In this document: positions 10,661 to 21,659 of the stretch, piece after piece
How positions within the stretch are numbered: position 1 is the first letter of the stretch
Layout: each line of letters starts with the position of its first letter
Assembly: GCF_030272615.1 (NCBI RefSeq)
Contig: NC_081407.1
Span: 438,799,230-438,863,229, forward strand
DNA: 64,000 bases
Direction: 5' to 3'
Source of the DNA: Cryptomeria japonica
Lineage: Eukaryota; Streptophyta; Pinopsida; Cupressales; Cupressaceae
The notes under the pieces: model-generated
Told to the model about the DNA's origin: nothing
What the model saw: the letters and a program-made list of their open reading frames with translations, nothing else
Database searches by the model: none
Position numbers and translations under genes: made by a program

Positions 10661-11659
10661 AGAGGGGTAGCTCTCCTAAGATGAGTTTGAGTCACTGAAA
10701 AATTATAACATTTCTCAGAATAAGGTCAATGGTTCATGTAAAGGATACCTAGAGTTGATGAATTTCAATACTAAACTAAATGATGTTGATGATTATTGTC
10801 TTTGATCACTATGCCAAACAAATTTTAACACTATGCCAAATAAAATTGATATTTTATGCTTATGGTATCTACAATACACAAATTTTACACAACAAAATAA
10901 AATCTAAAAATCATACACATGAAATCTATAAGAAATAAGTTTTAACACTAAACAAAATAAAATCAATGATTTATATACTCATACCTATAAAATATAAGTT
11001 CAAAATATTTATCATCTAAAACTGGATTACTTTTACATCCATGTCTTCACTAAAGAATGATACTTGTTATTAGTTTTTATAATTGTGTTAAAATTATGTT
11101 TATCAACTATATTTATATGATATCCATCCACTAAACTTTACTTTTACTCAACTTAAAAAAAGAAGTATAACTAAGATAATAACTGAGTTAACTAAGGTGG
11201 TTTTATTTTATTAAAACTTGAGTCAATAACTATGAGGCCATAGTTGTGGAGTAATTAATTTGGCATCTCATTGACATTGCATAAATTTGTTGGGCAATTA
11301 ATTTAGCATTTGGCAAGTGTACATTGTTTTTGTCTTTTAAACAAGGGGCAATTAATTAAATGATCTGGGCTCACCAAAAAAATCAAATCATGCAATAATT
11401 GGTGTAGAACATTCTTTGTAAATTCCAAGACATAATGATAAAATAGTATGAAACCCTACCTAAGCAATACAAAAATTCGAAAGCAAAGAAGATAAACGAG
11501 ACAAAAACGGTGATAGTGATCAATGAACATAATCAATTCCATCGTCTTGCAGCCCTATATCAAATTTAAGACCGTCAGATTTTTAATTGAGGATGAATTT
11601 TGTCATAGGGAACCCCTTCGGGGTAAATATGATGTCGCATGAGTATGTTTTTTGTTAAT
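10661..11659. other. AT-rich spacer, nothing recognised
   Basis: No gene was recognised. There is some internal similarity between 10800-10860 and 10935-10985 ('aacactatgccaaa', 'aacactaaacaaaat'), possibly an old short duplication. Confidence 0.45.
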
Positions 11660-11836
11660 GTAACTGTAGCGTCCTAAAATTGCGACACTTGCAATTTCGA
11701 CTGCATTTGGGTCTTCACAATGGCGGCGCAACGTTGAACCTGAATGGAGACCCCGAAACCTGTTTATAACACCAAAAACTGCATTTTCTGCACCCTGGCC
11801 TGATCCCTCCTTACACCCTGTTGTCCCGGGAGGTGG

Positions 11837-11927
11837 GACCATGGCGCCCAGCGCCCTGGTCCTTCAGGACTAGGGCGCCCAGCGCCCTGGTCCCCCAGGA
11901 CCATGGCGCCCAGCGCCCTGGTCCCTG
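11837..11927 (+). repeat. Three 31-bp GC-rich tandem units in the solo LTR
   Basis: GCGCCCAGCGCCCTGGTCC starts at 11844, 11875 and 11906, exactly 31 bp apart. Each unit holds overlapping GGCGCC/AGCGCC palindromic parts and can pair GGACCA with TGGTCC. The array lies about 120-200 bp upstream of the TATA box, the usual place of enhancer-like repeats in U3. Confidence 0.9.
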
Positions 11928-12046
11928 GCCCTATTTTGGGCCTGGTCTCTTTTGGGCATCGGGTCTTTAAGTTTGCAATTCGGGAAATAATGTTTCCTGG
12001 TCGGCCTAAGGTCGGGAAAATCAATCTCTCAACCCTAATTGACAAG

Positions 12047-12054
12047 TATATAAA
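12047..12054 (+). promoter_or_regulatory. TATA box of the solo LTR
   Basis: TATATAAA lies in the sense orientation of the LTR, with the CCTCTTCC-type start context following about 10 bases on. It would drive transcription rightward. Confidence 0.7.
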
Positions 12055-12929
12055 CTACATTTCCTCTTCCAAAAAAAAGGAGGAAGACATATGTGTGCAA
12101 AAGGCGGAAGCGATATTCAAACATTCAAACATTCAAGCATTCAAGCATTCCTTCAAACAATTGAGCATTCTAAGTCTCCATTCAAGGCTACGTGTTGCAT
12201 TCAAGACAAGGATTCAACCATTGAAGAGGAGATCACATACAACATACAACATACTACATACATTACACCTTCGCATGTAAGAATACAAACATTCTTACAA
12301 CAAGGTATCAGTACTTGTTTACATTACAAACATTTACATTTACAGCATTCTCATTTCTTGGTTAATTCCAAAACCGGGGTTTGACCTAAAGGCAAACCCC
12401 TAATCCCTAACCCCCCAATCGTCCTCTCTTTTCTGTGTGTAGGTTGCAGGTACGCGGCTGTAATTGAAGATCTGGAATCCTTGTGCAGAGACGAACAGAT
12501 CCACCTTCGTTTCGCAGATTTTTCGGAGGACCGTGTGCACGTCGGGCGCCATCGTCCCGTCAAATTTTGCTCAAATTTGTAGAACAGCACCGTCTCGACA
12601 TTTTACTGCTAATTCCAGGTCCACAACTTCACCCTGTATCCCTATCTCTATTTATAAGTGAATCTTTCCTACTTTACATGCATTCCTAGTTCAATCTTTC
12701 TATCTACATTCTTTACAAAAGAGGGTATCCTTGATATCACAACCCTTGAAACTCATTTAGAATCCAATCTTGCATTGCGTGGGATTGGATCTTGTGGGTT
12801 TCAACCCCTCTTTTGAATGTAAAGTCTCTCCTAAGTGAAAACCATCAACCCTAGTGACTCTCCCTTCTCTCTCCTTGGAGTTGGGGAGGGGAGAACAACT
12901 AGGGTTCGATTTTTCCACTTTACAGTAAC

Positions 12930-15427
12930 ATCACATGATTGATTGCTTTTTAGATTAAAAATATAATTCACTCAATTATCTCTATGGTCAACACTAGCAA
13001 ATTTAATATTAATAATATTAAGCATTAAATCAACATATGGTATAACAACTATAGGACTAAACTTAACTACTAGGTTCTCTCCCTTAATGACTAGAACCTC
13101 TCATTTCTAGAACTAGTTGTAGTAGATGTAGCTCCCACTTTCTTGGGGTTTAATAAATAAATAAAGTTAGAAAGGAAAGTACTTGTGGCAAGTTTGACAC
13201 GAACTATGTGATAATATTATTGTGGAAGGGGACTTTTTTGTTACAAAATAATAATTTTTTTTACCTAAATTAGAGGTTTAGGCATATAGAGAAAATGTTT
13301 TTGTTGGGTTTAAATTTTTGTTAATGTTTGATTTGAACATTGTCAGAAAATGTCGGATGGAATAGCATTTTTTCTTATTTAATCATGGAATTGATCAAGA
13401 ACCTTTTCACACCATCTTCAATTAGTTTAGAGAGTCACATAATAGGATTGAGTAACATTTAAAATATTAGCCTCCTTAATGGCTTTTATTCTCTCGTTGT
13501 TTGAGGTCCTAACCCATGTCCTCATGCCACTACTAAATGTTTTTTATGCCTAAATTTGATTAGATGAAGTGTTTCCATGCAATTTTTTTAATCTATGCTT
13601 AAATTTGAGCGGATGAAATGTTTCCATGCAAATTTTCAATTATGAAAAAATGATATTTTGAAATTATTCATTTAATTTAATGGGGTATTATTATTTAGGA
13701 ATAAAAAATAAGTTGTGGAAAAAAGGAGGAGTTGAAACAACAACTACATATTGTCAATAATATCACATGGCATGGCTCCACAAATTTCTTTCCCCCTTTT
13801 TTAATATTTGCCTCCAATCTTTAAGTACACAAATTGTTATTAATACTATCAATACAAAATTAAGATGATTGCTTAAAAATAAGCAGAAAAATTAAATATT
13901 CATGGAGCCAATAGCTCCACTAGTAATTCCTAAATAAGTTGACTAGTGCATACTAGCCAAAATAGGCCAAGAATTTGCATGAGGACTTTCCTTAAGAGAC
14001 TTTTCTATCTAGTGATTCATTTCAATATTTGGCTTAGGTTTGAGTTTTGTTTGCTTGTGGGAAGAGTTGATGTCATTTGTTCGATTTTGTGGGAGGCCTA
14101 ATGTAGCATGGAATCATTTTTTTCAAGTCTTGTGCAAAGCTCATATGTATTAATTTGTGTTATAAAATGGTTGTTGAGTGTATGAATTACTCACTAGCAT
14201 GTTTAGGGATTATTTCATGTCAAGTGAGGCTTAGTTGCATGGAGGCAAGGCTCTATACTTTTCAAGCAAGTTGATTGCATGGTGGTTGCAACATTGGTAT
14301 TTTAGTCATTGTTTGACTTTCTCCCATGACACACCATAATGAAGGGTAATCAAGATCCCTAACTTGCAAATGATTCATTTTAGATAGTCATCTTAAAGTA
14401 ATTTTGTACAATTAGTATTCATGTAATACCCCTCTAGCCCTCTCATGGTAAAGCATGTCTCATGATACTAAACCTACACTTTAATGTTGATAATGTAGTA
14501 ATAATTAGTGAGAATGGAAAGGGGCGACATCACATCATCTAAATAGATGAGAATGCATGTGATGTTAGAGTTCCCTTCAAGTGAATATATTATTATGGTT
14601 GTATGCATGCATATGGGGATGCCTAGTTTTAATGTGAAAATGTCATAAGTGTGCTCTTTAGGAGGTGGATATTTAATGTTAATGTGTTATTGTTGAAATA
14701 TGTTATTGACAAGTGGATCTTTCTAATCATGTTTACCATATGATCTCCTTGGGGGAAATGAATTATGGTCTAGGGTAATGCCTTATGTGTTTGTATCATG
14801 ATTATATATCTTTTGGTTTATGTAGGCTTTACTAGTGGTTTGTTATTCGTTAAAGTGGATCTATGTTTTAGGACACAATCATGCTATAATGAGTTCTATA
14901 GAAAGAACTATTGTTTGGTACTAGGATTAATGGTTACTATTATGATTTTCTAATGATTTTGATATGGTGAGGGTATTGCAAGGATGTTAGGGTTTAGTTT
15001 TTATGATAGTTTATGCTTATGTTATCATACTAATTTTATATGTTTATGATGCTCAATAATTATATTAGGGTTTCATGCTCATGACATCTTGATGGCTTTA
15101 AATTAGATGGCGTATCATGTTTATGGCGTACAAACATATGTACTGATGTTTATATTTGAGGATCTACCATGATTACTAATGCTATTTTCCAGATGTATAT
15201 ATATAGATATGTATGTGTGCAAGTGTTTGTGTTTTGTTTGGGATGCAAGTACCAGGCATTGACTCCACCTGGATACACATGTCTGAGACTCTAAGTGTGC
15301 CTAACAATCCTTGATGGTGTTAATGGAGATAACATAGAGGCCCATATTGAATTATCCCTAACCATTGTCCCATACTAGGACAATCATCCTCGGTCATGAG
15401 ATTTCATGTTTGAATTTTCCCTAAAGG
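12930..15427. other. Spacer, no gene seen
   Basis: No coding sequence was recognised. It contains a two-copy repeat at about 13548-13640 ('ctaaatttgattagatgaag' / 'ttaaatttgagcggatgaaa', each followed by 'tgtttccatgcaa'). Confidence 0.5.
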
Positions 15428-15432
15428 AAATG

Positions 15433-16981
15433 TGATGCAAGTGCTAGGTTAGGTGAGTGCAATTCAGGACAAAACTATCACAATAGGCCACCAAGGAAAC
15501 CCAAAACACCCTACCAACCAGAATTACACCTTAAATACACTCTCCAATTAATCATAAACAACATTCTGGACCCTAAGGATAACATTGACAAGATCTTAGG
15601 ATCAAAAGTTGAAAACTGCTCAAGCCTACTCAAACCGGCTGGACACCAAACTTGGCTTCAAGTTGGAATTTTGACAAAATAGTGAGTAGGGATCAAACAA
15701 AATGGTCAAGGTGGATTAAAATACCCATACAAACATGCTCAAGGTGTGGTGACACAACAAACTAATCAATCCAACAGGGTTCCTTTGTAAAACCCCAAAA
15801 TCCTTGTATACTCAAGGGGACTTATCAAAACAACTTTACAAACTTGCAAATGACCAACAAAAAAAAATGGATATCCAAATACCCTTTATTGAGAAAGGTC
15901 TAAATCCAAAAGGAGGTGGTCTGGAAAACAAAGGAGACCTGCTGCCCTTCACAAATGCAAGTAGGCCTAATTAGGCTTAAGGAGATGGGTTTGTGAAGAA
16001 AGTGTATGAAATGTGATTGATCAGAAAGTTTCACCAATTGAAAAATTACTATCCACACCCAAATTGACCAAATCCAGAAGTTTGTGCATTGGTTCAACCC
16101 CTATTTTGTTTTATCACCAATTTTGCATTTTGAAACTAGGTTGTCACATGAGGATGCCAACCTAAAAATCAAAGCAAATGCCAAAAACACCTGCCAACCT
16201 GCAAATTTCTTCCAAAATCATTTAGTACATATACAAACCTCTCATTCCACCAATTTTTAGAATTTTTGTACGGTGGCCATGAGAGGAAATGCAAAAATAG
16301 GTCAAAACCCTAGGTTTAGGAGGGTTTCAAAATTGTTTTTAGTAAAAATGCAATAACTTTCAAACCAGAGCACTTAGAGACCTCAAATCAAAATAAAAAT
16401 AAAGGTAAGAGGCCCCTCAATCTAAATCCATAATTTAGAACCTCCGAGTAGTCCGAAAATAATCCGTACAAGAGCAAAAACGTGACTGTTTGCAAGAAAA
16501 CAAGGTTTTTTTATTGATTGCCAAATGAAAATTTACATCAACTCCTTCATCACCCACCTGAAAGGGCTTATGAAGGCCTCCCCCATCAGTTACAACCAAT
16601 TTTTGAACTAATTAGCCAATGGGGAAGGATATTTTCTTACAAACAAAAAATTGTCAAGTGTTGTGATGACAACATTGACACTTTTTGACAATTTTTGCTC
16701 AAAAGCACTTAAAAGTGCAAACTAACTTTCTAAATCCTACCAGTGGTCATGAAGGACCAATTTATTGCCAAAAACAATAAAATAACTCAAAACTAAATTT
16801 TTATGACCTTTTGACCATAGTTGACCAAGTGGCTCATAAATTGCCAAACCTGGGACTAGGCCTCACAAATGGATAAAAAACAAGACCAATGACTCCTAGC
16901 ATGAAATAAACAATCCAATACTCCTTAGGAGTCATAAAAAGGTAGGATAATCAAGTTTTTAAAGTTTGTGCTCCTGCACCA
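15433..16981 (-). repeat. 3' LTR of the gypsy element
   Basis: This 1,549-bp direct repeat of 21660-23207 ends in the inverted dinucleotides TG and CA. It is downstream of pol in element orientation. Small substitutions separate the two copies. Confidence 0.96.
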
Positions 16982-16991
16982 TACTCCCCAT
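16982..16991 (-). promoter_or_regulatory. Polypurine tract (weak) of the gypsy element
   Basis: Read on the minus strand, ATGGGGAGTA directly precedes the 3' LTR, the position where plus-strand DNA synthesis is primed. The tract is short. Confidence 0.6.
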
Positions 16992-17114
16992 GAGTTTTGA
17001 ACTCAAGTTCCCACTTGAGTCAAGTTTATCAAGTGAAGATCCATGATTGTGGATCTGCTCTTCAGTCATCCATGTGGCATCAATGGTGGGAAGTCCTTTC
17101 CACTTTACCAGATA

Positions 17115-20100
17115 CTACAAATATGTCTTCTTCCTGGTTTGTTTTAGAATCTTAGAATCCAAGATCTTTTCCAACTCAACCGGCTTGCTTTGAGGAAGGT
17201 TGGTGACATAGTCTTCTTGGTCATGAAAGATTTGATCATTAGAAGTACCTGCACCTTCAGAAGGACCTGCAACAATGTCAATACCTGCATCACCTTTATA
17301 AGAGGTCAGATCACAAATATTGAAAATCGAAGAAATTTGCAAAGTAGGAGGAAGAGAAATCTCATAGGCATTGTCACCCATTTTGTTCAAAATGGTGCAT
17401 GGCCCCACTTTCTTCATATGCAATTCTGAATATCTGCCCTTAGGAAATCTTTCCTTCCTGAGATATGCCCAAACTTTGTCTCCAATTCTAAAATGTACTT
17501 CCTTTCTCTTTTTATCAGCATGGGCTTTGTACTTTTGAGTAGTATTTTGAAGGGTTTGTTTCACCTCTTCCTGCACTTTTGCTATCAAATCTACAAGTTC
17601 CTCTCCTTGTGCACTAATTTTGAAATCAGATGGTAGATCTACCAAGTCTAAGGGACCTCGAGGATGCATGCCAAACACTGTTTGAAAAGGAGTCTTCCCT
17701 GTTGACCGGTTTAGAGAGTCATTAAATGCAAACTCTGTTTGAGGGAGTACCATCTCCCAATTCTGATTGTATTGCTTTGTTAGGCATCTAAGTAGATTAC
17801 CTAATGACCTATTCACCATTTTTGATTGGCCATCAGTTTGTGGGTGATATGTAGAACTATAGGTCAGATTTGTGCCCAATTTCTTGAACAAAGTTCTCCA
17901 AAAATGGCTTTGAAACTTCACATCTCTATCTGAGACAATTGTTTTTGGTAACCCATGAATTCTGACCACTTCTTTGAAGAAGAGATGGGCAATATGTGAA
18001 GCATCATTTGTGCTTTTACAAGGTACAAAATGTGCCATCTTGCTGAACCTGTCCACAATGACAAAAACACTATCATACCCTTGCTTACTCCTTGGCAATC
18101 CCATTACAAAATCCATTGAGATTGATTCCCAAGGTCTAGAAGGTATTGGTAAGGGCTGATACAATCCTTGATTGGTTGACACACCTTTTTCTTGCTGACA
18201 TATTGTACAAGTTTGAACAAACTTTTTGACATCATTTGCCATTTTAGGCCAAAAATAACTCCTTTTAACTAGATCTAGAGTTTTATCAATACCAAAGTGA
18301 CCACTCATGCCACCACAATGTTTTTCCTTGATAATATTAGACCTCATTGAACATTTAGGAATACAAAGTTGAGATCCTTTAAACAATAAACCATCTTGAA
18401 TGAGGAAATCTAAAAAATCAGTGTGATATTTACCCACAAGTTTAGAGCAAACCTCAAAAGCTTCACCAAAATCTAAATCACCTGCATAGAGAGTCTTCAA
18501 GGCATCAATACCAATGCTTTGAAGTTGGATTTCTTGAACCAAACCCACTCTTCTGCTTAATGCATCAACCACTTTGTTGGCTTGACCCTTTTTGTGCTTG
18601 ATAGTGAAAGTATAGGCTTGAAGTTGCTCCATCCATTTGATGTGTTTAACACTTAGTTTCTCTTGTGAGTTTAGGTAGCTAAGAGCATGATTATCTGTGA
18701 AAACCACAAACTCCTTTGGTAGAAGGTAGTGTCTCCATTTTTTCAATGCTTGAACCATTGCATAGAGTTCAAGGTCATAAGTAGAATACTTCTTCTTGGC
18801 CTCATTGAGTTTTTCTGAAAAGAAAGCAATAGGTCTATTTTCTTGGCTTAGGACAGCCCCTATAGCCAAGTTGCTAGCATCTGTTTCAACTGTAAACACT
18901 TTGCCAAAATCAGGCAAGGTTAGAATGGGATATTGTGCCACCCTGTTCTTCAAATATTGAAAAGCCTCATTGGCTGCATTAGTCCATACAAACTTAGTAT
19001 TTCTACCACCTTTAATTGTATCCAACAATGGAGCACAAATATGACTGAAATTTTTAATAAACTTCCTATAAAAGGTGGCTAATCCATGAAAACTTCTCAC
19101 ATCACCTGGATTCTTTGGTTGGGGCCAACTTACAATGGCTTCTACCTTGCTTGGATCCATCTTTAGTGTGCCTTGAGAGATGACAAAGCCCAAAAATGTG
19201 AGCTCCTTCTGCATGAAGATACACTTCTCTAGATTGATGATTAGTTTGTGCTCATGAAGCTTCCTTATAACCTGCTCCAAATGGTTAATATGCTCTTCTA
19301 AAGTGCTTCTAAAAATCAGAATATCATCAAGATATATAACCACAAACTTACCATTGAAATCTTTGAAGATTTCATTCATCAACCTCATGAATGTGCTTGG
19401 AGCATTGCTCAAACCAAAAGGCATGACAAGCCATTCATACAAACCATCTGTTGTCTTGAATGCAGTCTTCCATTCATCTCCTGGTTTGATCCTTATTTGG
19501 TGATAACCAGATCTGAGATCAATTTTAGAGAAGTAGCAAGTATTACCAAGTTGATCCATTAGGTCCTCCATCCTTGGAATTGGGAAACTATATCTTATAT
19601 TGATCATGTTTATAGCCCTGCTATCAGTGCATAACCTCCATTTCCCATCTTTCTTGGGTGATAATACTACTGGTACGGCACAAGGGCTAAGACTCTTTTG
19701 AATGAGTCCCTTGTTCAACATCTCATGAACTTGTCTTGAGATCTCAGCATTCTGATTGGGTGTCATCTTGTATGGTGCCTTGTTGGGCAATGATGCACTA
19801 GGAATCAAATCAATTTGATGGCAAACATCTCTCAAGGGTGGGAGGGTAGAGGGCAACTCACTTGTGTTGACTTCCTTGTACTTGTCAAGCAAACCTTTCA
19901 CAACATCGGGAATAGGTGCTATAGGATCAGATTCATCTTTGTCCTTGGGTTTCACAACCAAAACAAAACTCTCTTCTTGAGACTCTTTCATTGTTTTTAC
20001 CATCTCTTTCTCACCAATTACTATGAGTATGGGCTGTTTCTCTGCCTTAGTGTTCGGCAATGGTTTCATGGTATAGGTGACTCCATCTTTTACAATGGTG

Positions 20101-20471
20101 TAGGTGTTCTTCCTACAACTATAGGTGGCATCCATGTCATATTGCCATGGCCTCCCTAGTAGAAGATGGCAAGCATCCATCTCTACAATATCACATAAAA
20201 CTTTGTCCTTAAAATCACCTAAAGAGAACTCAACCATGGTTTGATCAGTCACAAGGGTTTTCTGCCCCTTAGTAAGCCAAGAAACATGATAAGGAAAAGG
20301 ATGAGCAGATTTAGTTAGTCCAAGTTTATCTACCATTTCTCTAGAAACCAAATTTTTAGTTGAACCGGAATCTATGAGTAGGTTACACACTTTACCTTGG
20401 CACCTTATCCTTGTCCTGAAGAGATTCTTCCTTTGGGGGGGTTCTTGGGTGTGGGGAACTTGTAGGAAAGC
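17115..20471 (-). CDS. pol: gypsy pol polyprotein (PR-RT-RNase H-IN)
   Basis: One open frame of about 1,118 codons follows an in-frame TAG (20472-20474); the first Met is at 20390, but protease similarity begins before it, so it was once joined to gag. Residues below count from that Met. The aspartic protease has LIDSGST at 5-11. RT has FSKIDLRSGYHQI and YLDD at 353-356. RNase H keeps its acidic set (ETDAS, DLE, FTDNHA, VDALSR). Integrase has an H-C-C zinc-binding start (HCGGMSGHFG, CTICQQ), then D760 and D821. At 857, exactly 35 residues after the second Asp, there is Lys (AAA at 17820-17822) instead of the catalytic Glu. A GPY/F-like module follows; no chromodomain is seen. The polyprotein would make and integrate element DNA in the nucleus; integration should fail in this copy. 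Confidence 0.96.
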   Translation of the reverse strand, partial: AFLQVPHTQEPPQRKNLFRTRIRCQGKVCNLLIDSGSTKNLVSREMVDKLGLTKSAHPFPYHVSWLTKGQKTLVTDQTMVEFSLGDFKDKVLCDIVEMDACHLLLGRPWQYDMDATYSCRKNTYTIVKDGVTYTMKPLPNTKAEKQPILIVIGEKEMVKTMKESQEESFVLVVKPKDKDESDPIAPIPDVVKGLLDKYKEVNTSELPSTLPPLRDVCHQIDLIPSASLPNKAPYKMTPNQNAEISRQVHEMLNKGLIQKSLSPCAVPVVLSPKKDGKWRLCTDSRAINMINIRYSFPIPRMEDLMDQLGNTCYFSKIDLRSGYHQIRIKPGDEWKTAFKTTDGLYEWLVMPFGLSNAPSTFMRLMNEIFKDFNGKFVVIYLDDILIFRSTLEEHINHLEQVIRKLHEHKLIINLEKCIFMQKELTFLGFVISQGTLKMDPSKVEAIVSWPQPKNPGDVRSFHGLATFYRKFIKNFSHICAPLLDTIKGGRNTKFVWTNAANEAFQYLKNRVAQYPILTLPDFGKVFTVETDASNLAIGAVLSQENRPIAFFSEKLNEAKKKYSTYDLELYAMVQALKKWRHYLLPKEFVVFTDNHALSYLNSQEKLSVKHIKWMEQLQAYTFTIKHKKGQANKVVDALSRRVGLVQEIQLQSIGIDALKTLYAGDLDFGEAFEVCSKLVGKYHTDFLDFLIQDGLLFKGSQLCIPKCSMRSNIIKEKHCGGMSGHFGIDKTLDLVKRSYFWPKMANDVKKFVQTCTICQQEKGVSTNQGLYQPLPIPSRPWESISMDFVMGLPRSKQGYDSVFVIVDRFSKMAHFVPCKSTNDASHIAHLFFKEVVRIHGLPKTIVSDRDVKFQSHFWRTLFKKLGTNLTYSSTYHPQTDGQSKMVNRSLGNLLRCLTKQYNQNWEMVLPQTEFAFNDSLNRSTGKTPFQTVFGMHPRGPLDLVDLPSDFKISAQGEELVDLIAKVQEEVKQTLQNTTQKYKAHADKKRKEVHFRIGDKVWAYLRKERFPKGRYSELHMKKVGPCTILNKMGDNAYEISLPPTLQISSIFNICDLTSYKGDAGIDIVAGPSEGAGTSNDQIFHDQEDYVTNLPQSKPVELEKILDSKILKQTRKKTYL

Positions 20472-20474
20472 CTA

Positions 20475-21618
20475 CCTCATCATTAGGACCGTACCTTCTT
20501 CAGCATCAAGTTCATGTCTCTCCTCTTGGACCACTTGAGTTCTTCTTTCACCTTGGTTGTTGTTGTTGTTTCCTCTTTTAGGGCACCTTCCAACATGGTG
20601 TCCTAACTGATTACAATTGAAGCATTTGAGGGGGTTCATTTGATCTCCCTCTTCCTCTACCAAAAGGTCTTCTCCCTCTAGAGTTTCCTCTACCACCATA
20701 GTTACCTTGTTCTTTGTTTCCTTGGGGTTGCTCCCAAGATTTGTTGTCATTACTTGACTGCCCTTTACTCCAAAAATTGCTCTTGCCTTTGGAGTTCTTG
20801 TTGAAATTGCTGCCTTTACCCTTGCTGCCTTGGTCTTGCCTCCTCTTCAACTTATCTTCCACTTTAAGTGCCAATTGGTAGCCCTATTGTACTGTGGTGG
20901 GGGTACATAAATTCAACTCATCTTGGATATTCATTTTCAAGCCATTCAAGTACCTGGCTAATCTTTCACTTTCCCTTTCCACAGTCTTGGACTTCAAACA
21001 CAACTTTTGGAACTCCTCGGTGTATGTGCTAATGTCCATGTTCTTTTGCCTGAGATTTTGCCTCCTTCTATGAAGTTGAACTTCATAATCTGGAGGGATA
21101 TAGGCCTCATGTATCTTGGCCTTCATGGTTTTCCAAGAGGTAATCAAACTCTTGTCCTCTTTCACCCTTTCTCCTTGAAGAAAGTTCCACCATGTCAAAG
21201 CTCCACCTTTCATCTTGGACTTCACTATCTTGACCCTTTGACTTTCAGGGATCTCTTCACAATCAAAGAAACAATCTAGGGCATCAACCCATTCAGTGAC
21301 CACATCAGGGTCCATATTGCCATTGAAGGAAGGCAAGTCAAGCTTACTATCAGTGGTTTTACTTGACACTATCTTGAGGGCATTAACAAGGTACCTTTAG
21401 TCTGTAGGTACATCATCAGCATCATCCTGCCACAAGGGTTCTTCCTCTTCTTCACCCCTCTCTCCAAGGTCTTCTCGTTGTCTCCTCTCATTAAGCTTCT
21501 GGTTAAGACTGTTTACTTGATTCATTAGGGATTGCACCCTCTTTGCCAATTCCACATTTGTCATGTGGTGTGGGAGCCTTTCATTGTTATTATCTCCATC
21601 TGCATTATTCTTTGACAT
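20475..21618 (-). pseudogene. gag: gypsy gag, broken
   Basis: The capsid/nucleocapsid gene starts at the Met at 21618, about 30 bases downstream of the primer site. The N-terminal part is charged and coiled-coil-like. The capsid core follows, with the typical WVDALDCFFDCEEIPESQRV and LTWWNFL segments (within 20884-21369). A basic Gly/Asn/Lys-rich stretch and a CCHC zinc knuckle CFNCNQLGHHVGRC (about 20580-20630) close it. It is broken by TAA at 21397-21399, TAG at 20884-20886 and TAG at 20472-20474. A frameshift near the G5 run at 20630-20634 separates the capsid frame from the frame holding the zinc knuckle and pol. Gag is therefore not made as one protein. Confidence 0.93.
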
Positions 21619-21645
21619 CTTTCACTCCTTAGGTTCAAAACCTAA

Positions 21646-21657
21646 GCTCTGATACCA
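21646..21657 (-). promoter_or_regulatory. Primer-binding site, tRNA-iMet type
   Basis: The minus strand reads TGGTATCAGAGC two bases after the 5' LTR end, the classic complement of the 3' end of plant initiator-Met tRNA. Confidence 0.96.
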
Positions 21658-21659
21658 CT

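Larger units (their letters stand above)
11660..12929 (+). mobile_element. Solo LTR with GTAAC target-site duplication
   Basis: The LTR spans 11665-12924 (1,260 bp), begins TGTAGCGTCC and ends CTTTACA. It is flanked by perfect 5-bp direct repeats GTAAC at 11660-11664 and 12925-12929, so it arose by integration of an element later reduced to one LTR. It is much richer in G+C than its surroundings, with a TATA box at 12047-12054 and a 31-bp tandem repeat upstream of it. Its style (long GC-rich LTR, TGTAGCGTCC start) suggests Ty3/gypsy, but no internal region remains to prove it. Short overlapping open frames inside it are not conserved coding. Confidence 0.92.

Noticed and set aside
10150-10695. 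181-codon Ser/Leu/Tyr-rich open frame on the minus strand
   Set aside because: It is the translation of (CA)n(CT)n microsatellite and flanking pyrimidine-rich DNA, with no stops only because of the dinucleotide pattern.
11903-12280. 125-codon open frame in the GC-rich region
   Set aside because: It lies wholly in the solo LTR across its TATA box, and competing frames overlap it.
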